Assembly: GCA_029721435.1 (NCBI GenBank) | Contig: CM056587.1 | Coordinates: 17,270,667-17,334,666, forward strand | Origin: Gymnothorax reevesii | Lineage: Eukaryota > Chordata > Actinopteri > Anguilliformes > Muraenidae | Length of the DNA: 64,000 nt | Reading direction: 5' to 3' | Part shown: piece by piece, positions 57,601 through 64,000 of the stretch | How positions within the stretch are numbered: position 1 is the first letter of the stretch | How the letters are laid out: the number at the start of each line of letters is the position of its first letter | The notes under the pieces: model-generated | Seen by the model: only the letters and a program-made list of their open reading frames with translations | Databases searched by the model: none | What the model was told of the DNA's origin: nothing | Translations under genes and position numbers: made by a program

Positions 57601-60600
57601 CTGTCTGCACCATGTTACTGCAGACTTGGGCATGTGAACGGATTTGATTGTGCAGCTGAGTGTTAGAGATGACAAAACTGGGGCGTTCCACCATCGTTTC
57701 TCAGGTACTGTGACTTCTGTCCAACATTCTTGTACTTTTTGATAGACGGAACAGGAACAGAGGCCAGCAGTATAAGTATCAGCACATCAGCATCTTATTT
57801 AATGCTCTTAAAACTTGAGCAGTTTATGTGACTATAGTATGAACTTAAGTATATGATGGAAAAATTAGTGAGAAAAATGGGAGGATAATGCAGGGGATAC
57901 AGGCTAAAAGTATTAAACACAATATCAGCAGTGTTAAAGCTGCAGTTGGTAACTTTGAGGGGAGAGAGGACCTGCCATAAAAATTTGAAAAAATGCGACT
58001 TTCAGATCCCTCCCCTCCCTCTCCACTGCGCTCGTAAGGCCCTCCCCCAGAAGGCTGACGAGCACGCGAAGGCACACAAGCTGTTATGCATGCGACCAAG
58101 TTGCCGAGGCTAGAAATTACTGTTGTGAACATTCAACATTGCTGGCCAACAAACAAGCAGAAATAAATCATGTTGACATGAAAGTAATCTACAGCAGTAT
58201 GTATTCAGTAAAAACCCAGCGCATGCTTATTTCAGCAAGTTACCGTTTTTTGTTTTTTTTTTGGGTTTTTTTTTTTTACGCTAACGTTAGCTCGACTGCA
58301 ACATCACAGTAACATCACATGCACTATGGAGTACTGAAACAATTACAAGAAGCTGGCTATTGGAACAGCGACTGTGCTTGTAAGCGACGTTCGCTCGCTT
58401 ACTTGCAGAGCGAAAATGAATTGATTCCGGTGAGGGCTGGGGTTAGTACCAGCTGCGCATGAGAGCGACGCCAACTCGTTTATTTGCAGAGCATTGCGGA
58501 GCAAAAATGAACCAACGAATAAAGCAGGGGTTTACCTGTCAAGCAGTAAAGTCGCCAACTCCGCGTTGGTTTTTAATCCTTCCAGATCACGGAGTTCCCT
58601 CCACCTCTGAAAGGCCACTCCGATGTTCACTCTGGTTTTATCCCGGTTTTGTCTAATTCTTTCTTTTGTGCTTTTTTTTCTTTTGGCTTCCTCTTCTTAC
58701 TACTTGTCTTAGCCGTGTGTGCTGTTGTCGGTAACGGAGGCATCGGCTTTTTTTTCCTCGCTGATGGCTGTTGCGCCATTAGTCTCTCTAAGCTCCTGAA
58801 CCCTCTCGTAGATTTGAGCTTGACTGAGCGCTTGCGTGAACTGAGTAGGAAGGGGGAAGAAGCTGTCTGCATGCGTGCATGTGCACTGTCTCACGGCTGT
58901 CAGACACCATCCTGGCTCTAACTGGGTCTTTTCGGTCGGACCGAATGGTTCTTCTAAATTGCTGAAGGAGCAGTATGTGGGTTTAAAGAAGCCTTTTTTT
59001 AATTACAGAGTACTAGTTTTATGTAATACTGTCTGTACACAGTGACAGTTTTAGCAAATACGACAAAAAGTTACTTTTATAAGACTTACCAACTGCAGCT
59101 TTAGAGGCATTACCATGTAAGGCCAAGTTTATGTAACAGAGACTGCGGCATTTTTGAGCATTGAAAAGCGTTTTAATAATACAAAGAATAGGTTCCTTAC
59201 CCAAGACTGAGACATTAATTGAATGGCTTCTTGAATAAATACTTCCATTAATCGCTTTACAGTGATACAGGCCCGAGTCCTCCAGGGATATATTTGTGAA
59301 ATGCAGAAATGTGTAGCTCTCAGTGGGATGTCCATGTTTTTGTTCCCATTGTATTTTAATGTGGTCTGATTCATTCACAGGAGCACAATCATCTCTTCTT
59401 CCACATTTACACCATGTGACAATCATAATCTGTCCACAGTGTACAATTGAACAGTTGATTCGCAAAGTTTCCATTGTGTAAGCCAAGAACACAGTCCCTC
59501 GCTGGACTCTGGCACTTATGGAACATTCCTTTTCTTGCCCTGGAAAGGTGTCAAAGACATACGAAGCTCAAGGTAACCTGTGATTTCTGCAACAGTTTTT
59601 TTTTTTTTTTTTTAACTAGTCAACTAATCGTAGCTGTTATATTCACTTTTTAGGAGATATTCCTGCAAGGGAAATCCACCCACCCATCCATCCATTACTT
59701 ACCCCGCTTAATCCTGAGCAGAATACAATGGGTGAGAGGCATGACCATAACCTGAATAGCCCACCAATTATGATAAATACAAATAATTTTCTAAATTAAT
59801 AAAACTGTTCATCAATACAACACAAACATGCAAAATAAATGTATTATTATTAATATAATAACAAAAATAATAATAATTATTATTATTATTATTATTAGGG
59901 CCCGAGCACTAATGATGCGAGAACCCTATTTTCAAATGTTTGGAGGCCTTAACATGCTCAAAAACTCACCAAATTTTGCGAAGTTGTCAGGTCTGGTGAA
60001 AATTGTCATATTTTAAAGTCGTTGCAAAAAGGCGGGGCAAAATCGCGCCCCCTCGAAAATTACAAGAAGCCCTGCTGATTGGGGTTCATTTGCCGTCGGC
60101 CAACGCACATGCATCATACCAAGGCGCACAAAAAACTCTCGACCTTAACAGGAAGTCGGCCAATTTGATTTGAATTTTTGATTACCGGAAATTTCCTCAC
60201 CTCGTATTTCAAGGAACTTCTCCTAGGGATTTTGCCCAAACGACCTCCCTTTTGGTAGAGATCATGCAGAGACCATGCTGATCAAATGTTGTGTAAAGAA
60301 TGTCTGTAGGTCAAACAGCGTGGCTGCTAGGGCATGACAGACTTTGGTGATTTTTTGTGATTTTGAAATGCATTTTCCAACAGCTCTCACGCCCACAGAC
60401 ATTATCTTAACAGCTTCAAATTTTATGGAAATAATGTTGGCTCCACCCTGAATGCCCCCGTATATTAATATCCTGCCTTACTCATAGCGCCCCTCGGTGG
60501 TAACAGGGAGTGACTTTTTTTACTCTACCATGTACTGATCCAACAGAGTTAACCCCACCAACTTCATTACACTTCTACGATGTGCAGAACTGGCTGGTGA

Positions 60601-63394
60601 ATGAACACTGGGCAGCTACAAGCTACGGCGTCCGTCTGCCGGCATGGCGACTATTGTTCCTTCACCATCAAATTACGTTTGATAAAGCCATGAAAAAGCC
60701 AAAGTCATAACCTCATGAAAGTTGATACACATGTCAAGAATGGCGAGTATTTACATATGATAGGGATGTTGCCCATGGGAGGGGGGGGAATGATTCTAAA
60801 GTGCCCCCTTAAAATTTTCCAAAACCTTTCCCCATAGGGCTTTTATCTGAGTTGGTGGATGAAAATTGGTAAGCATGAAGAAGTTGTCCCCACACACAAA
60901 AAAACTTTCTGGCAGCCGTTGTCTACACCATACAGGAAGTCGGCCATTTTGGTTTTCATTTTTGATTATCAGCGATTTTCTCACCTCGTATTTTCACGAA
61001 TTCCTCCTACAGATTTTATCCAATCAACTTTAGATTTAGTGAACGTCATCTCAAGACTTTTGTGATCAAATGTTATCCAAAGTCAGAGAACATTAAGTCA
61101 CTTATTTGGGTATGTGCTCTACAATTAAAGATGTACAATTATTTATTATTATGATTTACTCTCTAAATTAATCAAGGATTGTGAGAGCATATAAAATGCA
61201 AATTAGGACAATTAAGTACATTCTCATTTATGTACTTTAAATTAAAACAGATCAGAAACATATTTTTAAGTCTGACCTCTTAAACTGTTTTTATTTTGGT
61301 AAATACTGGTGAATTCTAAATTTGATGCTTGCAACACATTCCAAAACACTTGGGACAGAGGAATGGAAAGACTGGGAATGTCGATAAATCTCCAGAAAAA
61401 TCGCCATTTGGACCTCTCAATAGGTAGACAGGTAGATATGTAACAGGTGATTCAACTATGATCAGGCATACAATGAGCTATCACAAAAGGCAGTCTTTTA
61501 CCAGCCACATGGCTTAAGGTTTGCCACTTAGCTGTATAAACTAACAGTCAAACAGCTTAAGAACCACATTTCTCAACGTGTAATTGCAGAGAATTTTGGG
61601 ATTTCTGCATCAACGCCCCATAAGATAGTGAACTGATTCACAGAATCCAGAAAAATCTGAGCAACCTCTATTGCAAAGGGTAAGGTTGAATACCAATATT
61701 GGATGCAAGTGACTTTCAAGCCTTCTGACGGCACTGCATAGAGAACCAAAATGTTTCTGGAATTAACATTACCACTTGGACTCAAAAGTACTTCTTAAGA
61801 CCTGAGTCAGTAAACTGTAATTCACAACAAGGAATTCATGCATCAACACCATTCGGAAGCACTGAAAACTTCTGTGGGCTCAAGCTCATCTGAAATGGAC
61901 TGAAGCCCAAATAAGAGTAGGACCACCCTGACTGTTAAAAGTGACATATTCAAAGGCTAGTATTTAGCATGATGTCAGGATGCATTAGTGCTGTTGGCAT
62001 AGGCAACTAGCACATCTGTGAAGACAGATTAATGGATATCCTGCTTGCTCCAGCCAAGCATCACTCTGTACATGTTATGGCAGCATGACTTTGTAGTCAT
62101 GGAGTGCCAGTACTGCACTAGTTCATCTGGAGCCTATGAAAATGTGTGGTAGATCATGAAGTGCAAAATATGCTAAATTAAGGAGACTCAGGACAGTTGA
62201 ACAACTGAAGTCCTTCATGTGCCAAGAATAGGAACAAACACCACTTGGCTTAAAGAGACAGAAGCCAAAACAGCCCGTTTCATGTTGAGTAAGTCTGCAA
62301 GGGCTGTACAGACCGCCCGTAGCTTGTAGAGCTGTACAACGTGCTTTTTGAAAACATGCAAATAGACCGCAAAAATGAAGCTACAAGGGCACTCGGTAGA
62401 GAACACACCTCTGCCTTGCCATATGTCAGTAATATTGGTCCTGGATCCGCAAGAATATTATGCAGATCATCAACAACTATGATCAATTCTACATTAGTGT
62501 CAATTTTATTTAACGCTGGAATTTTACAAAAAATCTCTTTATTACATAAGGGACAATCAATCCATGCGGGTATATTTTAAAATTTTCTAGATGTAGAATT
62601 CAGAATCGTTTCCAGATCACTTTCAAAATTTGATCAACTCATCCTTGGACTACTACCTACTATCCCTCTAAATTCCGTGCCAATACGTTTGTAATTTTTT
62701 GAGTCATCCTGTTAACAGAAAGATGAACAAACATACAAACAGGTGAAAACATAACCCCTTGGCAGAGGTTAATATTAAAGTGGGAAATTGTATAATATTG
62801 TCCCAATGAAGAAATAGCTGTGCAGATTACATAATTATAGTAAGACTTTGAATGACCTCTTGGGTTTAAGTAATTTGTTGTTAAATATTTGATTAGAGTC
62901 ATGCATTGAATTCAAAATTGTACTCATGGTTGAATTCAATGCCTGACTATAAAAAGATTTTCAAGAAAAAACTTCCCGTCATCATTAATAAAACTAAGAG
63001 CTACATAAAAAGTGGATTTCCACAGCAGTTATACAACAAAAGTAATGAGTAAAGATGAAATTGCATATTTTATAATAATTTTGTATTCATTTTAATTTCA
63101 ATTTATTGAGTAGGGTGTAATTAAAATTTATAATTTTGTGCATGACCTTCTGACTACAGCCTTTTGAGGAGGCCTCTTTAAAAAAAGTGATTTTGAAGTT
63201 ACCTAATTATTACATCAACTCAGCTTATCAAATTGGACAACTGAAATAAATTAAATTGATTGACTTAAAGGAGAAAAAAATGCAATTCAATTACCTTTCA
63301 GTTGATGTTCTGACTTATGAGCTGAAATCTGAGCGCAAATAATGACGTTTATCATGAGCACATTCAAAAGGAAGGGAAACGCTCTTTCTAACAT
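54528..63394 (-). CDS. btla-like: BTLA-like receptor, gene B (five exons, one with a defective acceptor)
   Basis: This paralogue of gene A has exons for signal peptide (63295-63394), Ig1 (59201-59539), Ig2 (57396-57764), transmembrane (54831-54944) and tail (54528-54670). With all five the product is 354 residues; without the Ig2 exon it is 231 and still in frame. Ig1 keeps the BTLA-type cysteines (CSIVHC, VTWCKC). The Ig2 reading frame is intact, but the base pair before it is TG instead of AG, so its use is doubtful. The tail (EDLQLFRLRKL then stop) has no tyrosine, unlike gene A. It is likely a membrane receptor with altered or lost signalling; a soluble or decoy role is only a guess. Introns hold a TTAA element, mariner and other repeats. 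Confidence 0.72.
54831..54944 (-). CDS. btla-like: gene B exon 4, transmembrane segment
   Basis: 114 bp, phase 1-1; acceptor TTTGCCTTAG|AA and donor CATAAAG|GTAAGT. It encodes RELGALDLAPNIGRILLFIT then ATVAIILLTLCWMLKHK. The membrane span is identical to gene A over the central 20 or so residues. Confidence 0.85.
55210..56210. other. gene B intron 3, no feature seen
   Basis: No exon or bounded repeat was recognised. The minus-strand frames at 55303-55491 and 55665-55895 lack motifs. Confidence 0.4.
56220..56590. repeat. dispersed repeat of two units carrying TCAAGGTCA sites
   Basis: Two related units begin near 56238 and 56377, each with gatttccag, tcaaggtcacag, ggtcaaatccagcaaaaa, then taccaaatttggtgaagctg and agttgctgagtactg. 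The block ends with a gacggacgacagacagacac tail and tggtcgtggggtaaaaaa. TCAAGGTCA is the extended half-site bound by monomeric nuclear receptors such as ERR and SF-1; here it recurs because the repeat does. Related sequence is at 8877-8990 and 11150-11310. Confidence 0.65.
56880..57240. repeat. intron block shared with gene A
   Basis: Homologous to 34370-34700: ggaagtagtgctcagtaaaa, then ttgtactgctgaagaattgc, then gccaaactagcca. It sits 3' of the Ig2 exon as in gene A but closer, since gene A received extra insertions. A conserved non-coding role is possible but not shown. Confidence 0.8.
57396..57764 (-). CDS. btla-like: gene B exon 3, second Ig domain with TG acceptor
   Basis: The donor GACAA|GTAAGT and a reading frame of 369 bp match gene A exactly in length. 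The frame reads CSVYQKVQECWTEVTVPEKR, then SSLTLSCTIKS, SAVTWCRQQGKSCIPLELGE, DPNTKIHFLTFLNVSLSDSG, EYLCMV and ALRLYVTS. At the homologous acceptor, gene A has CAG|G and gene B has CTG|G (57765-57766). No AG lies between there and an in-frame TGA upstream. The frame is undamaged, so loss is recent, or the rare TG acceptor is used, or the base is an assembly error. Confidence 0.65.
57938..59100 (-). mobile_element. TTAA-type DNA element in gene B intron 2, with relic ORF
   Basis: The perfect inverted ends AGCTGCAGTTGGTAA start at 57938 and close at 59100. TTAA precedes the left end (57934-57937) and TTAG follows the right, a decayed TTAA. On the minus strand it holds an ORF relic (58779 to 58532) related to that in the element at 9488-11010. 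No transposase is seen. It lies between the Ig1 and Ig2 exons of gene B. Confidence 0.75.
58532..58779 (-). pseudogene. basic ORF relic with RWREL module, frameshifted
   Basis: From ATG 58779 the frame reads MAQQPSARKKKPMPPLPTTA, a KKRKPKEKK basic stretch and a stop at 58627. In an overlapping frame (58645-58532) it continues RDKTRVNIGVAFQRWRELRD then LEGLKTNAELATLLLDR and a stop. One indel separates the halves. The same order of parts occurs at 9754-10113, in an element with a similar TTAA target. The function is unknown. Confidence 0.55.
59201..59539 (-). CDS. btla-like: gene B exon 2, BTLA-type Ig domain
   Basis: 339 bp, phase 1-1; acceptor CACCTTTCCAG|GG and donor GTCTTGG|GTAAGG. The frame reads GQEKECSISARVQRGTVFLA, then TLRINCSIVHCGQIMIVTWC, KCGRRDDCAPVNESDHIKIQ, FLHFTNISLEDSGLYHCK and SINVSVL. 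It is clearly homologous to gene A exon 2, sharing CxxxHC, VTWCK, APVNESD/TPVNESD and IQWEQ. Sequons NCS, NES, NIS, NGS and NVS are present. Confidence 0.87.
59575..59635. repeat. poly-T tract upstream of Ig1 of gene B
   Basis: A run of about 20 T (59590-59610) lies in intron 1 just upstream of the Ig1 acceptor on the minus strand. It may be a reversed A-tail of a retroposon. Confidence 0.4.
59835..61070 (+). repeat. 'gggcccgagcac' dispersed fish repeat after (ATT)n
   Basis: An (ATT)n tract ends at gggcccgagcactaatgatg and is followed by agaaccctattttcaaatgt, then aggaagtcggcca... and tttcctcacctcgtatttca. A second round of the same words occurs at 60933-61010 (caggaagtcggccattttgg, ctcacctcgtattttcacga). 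This text is typical of a repeat widespread in teleosts. No coding content. Confidence 0.65.
61320..62230 (+). pseudogene. mariner-like transposon relic, same family as 31861-34014
   Basis: The plus strand follows a fish mariner-type transposase in broken frames: cacatttctcaacgtgtaat, then tctgtgggctcaagctcatc and tgaaatggactgaagcccaa, gcattagtgctgttggcata, ggcaactagcacatctgtga and atgaaaatgtgtggtagatc (the IENVWRIMK region), ending tgaacaactgaagtcc. The codons are heavily decayed, with many stops and missing segments. Confidence 0.65.
62590..62770 (-). repeat. dispersed repeat related to 50508-50750
   Basis: The minus strand reads taacctctgccaaggggtta, then tttgtatgtttgttcatctt and taacaggatgactcaaaaaa, matching the order at 50508-50750. 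It lies in gene B intron 1. Confidence 0.6.
63295..63394 (-). CDS. btla-like: gene B exon 1, signal peptide
   Basis: The ATG at 63394 starts MLERAFPFLLNVLMINVIIC then AQISAHKSEHQLK. It is a hydrophobic leader with cleavage plausible after ISA. The donor is CTGAAAG|GTAATT, phase 1, as in gene A. Confidence 0.78.
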
Positions 63395-63660
63395 GGTGTG
63401 TAGAAGATAAACACCTTTCTTGTCGTTAGTCTGGATGATGCAGGTTGCTCAGATTAAAAGATCACTATTCATAAGCGTTATTGTGAACAACAGGAAGTTA
63501 AACCTGGGCAGTGCGGAGGTGTAGTGGCTAGTGCTAAAACCTCTCAGGAAGAAGGATGTGAGATTTTCGGTACAAACCAGCCAGGGGCTTTTTCTGCGTG
63601 GAGTTCTTTGTTAATTCCCAGTGGTCTTATAGGTTTTTTTCAGTGTACTTTAGACTGGTT
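63395..63660 (-). promoter_or_regulatory. gene B promoter region with ETS-type site and V-SINE remnant
   Basis: The first 110 bp upstream of the start align with the gene A promoter (acacctttcttgtcgttagt, gatgatgcaggttgctcaga, acaacaggaagttaaacctg). CAGGAAGT lies at 63491-63498. Next to it a V-SINE remnant (gtgtagtggctagtgctaaa, ttctgcgtggagttct) occupies about 63505-63620, without the TG expansion seen at gene A. Confidence 0.5.
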
Positions 63661-64000
63661 TACATGCAGACTTTTTTTCATTCTCGGAAGATTTCAGGTC
63701 AACTGTAGGCCTATACATGTAATGTGACCTATTCCGATCTGGTGTTTATATGCGCCAGTGCATTTAATCAGAACAGACGTTTTACAGCTGTATGACGTGC
63801 ACAGATTGATGAAAAAAGGAGCTACTTTTGTTGTTGTGCTGTTTAGGCTTATAGTAGTCAGTCTTCTGAGTTTTCCATCGGTTCTAATTTGTTCAACATT
63901 TCGGTTTCGCCCGGCTTCATTGAGTTTTTCATGGGCTTTTTTTAAACAGTTCACTATGATATTTCTTGTTTTCCTTCCATCCTAAGTGTGTGATAATTTT
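63661..64000. other. unannotated DNA at window end
   Basis: Short overlapping frames on both strands; nothing supportable. Confidence 0.35.

Noticed and set aside
58649..58921. Frame resembling a hydrophobic membrane protein (FFCAFFSFGFLFLLL)
   Set aside because: It is the antisense of the Lys-rich ORF relic of the TTAA element; Lys codons read backwards as Phe/Leu.

Overview
The window looks like ray-finned fish (teleost-type) nuclear DNA: AT-rich, intron-rich and dense with fish-style interspersed repeats. These include Tc1/mariner, hAT and TTAA-target elements, V-SINE-like and other tRNA-derived SINEs, LTR retrotransposon pieces and long (TG)n tracts. I see no bacterial-type operons and no rRNA. 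The species cannot be named from the sequence alone.

The main content is a minus-strand immune-receptor locus in the right half. Two paralogous genes resembling BTLA (B- and T-lymphocyte attenuator, an inhibitory Ig-superfamily receptor) can be assembled exon by exon. Gene A spans 31184-38742 and gene B spans 54528-63394. Each has a signal-peptide exon, two Ig exons, a transmembrane exon and a cytoplasmic exon, and all internal introns are phase 1. Gene A keeps one tyrosine in an ITIM-like/Grb2-like LVYQNV motif. Gene B ends without any tail tyrosine, and its second Ig exon has TG where the acceptor AG should be. Because that exon is symmetric, skipping it would leave an in-frame one-Ig receptor. 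A third, broken copy of the first exon and promoter lies inside intron 3 of gene A (about 34740-34880). Between A and B, still on the minus strand, three well-formed phase-1 exons (47704-49044) could encode an unrecognised 78-residue single-pass membrane protein, with a perfect IRF/ISRE-type site just upstream.

The left half (1-30 kb) is mostly repeats and unannotated DNA. One credible exon is at 22167-22368 (minus). It encodes an N-glycosylation-rich N-terminus that resembles exon 1 of the cholecystokinin B/gastrin receptor; no other exon of that gene was found here. Well-delimited mobile elements with visible target-site duplications include solo LTRs at 8992-9440 and 44324-44735, hAT-type MITEs at 18521-19087 and 45171-45374, a SINE at 43407-43894 with a 15-bp duplication, and a mariner-like element at 31861-34014. 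Two TTAA-type elements (9488-11010 and 57938-59100) carry relics of the same short basic ORF with a conserved VNIG/RWREL-type domain. Boundaries and identities come from reading only, with no database search.
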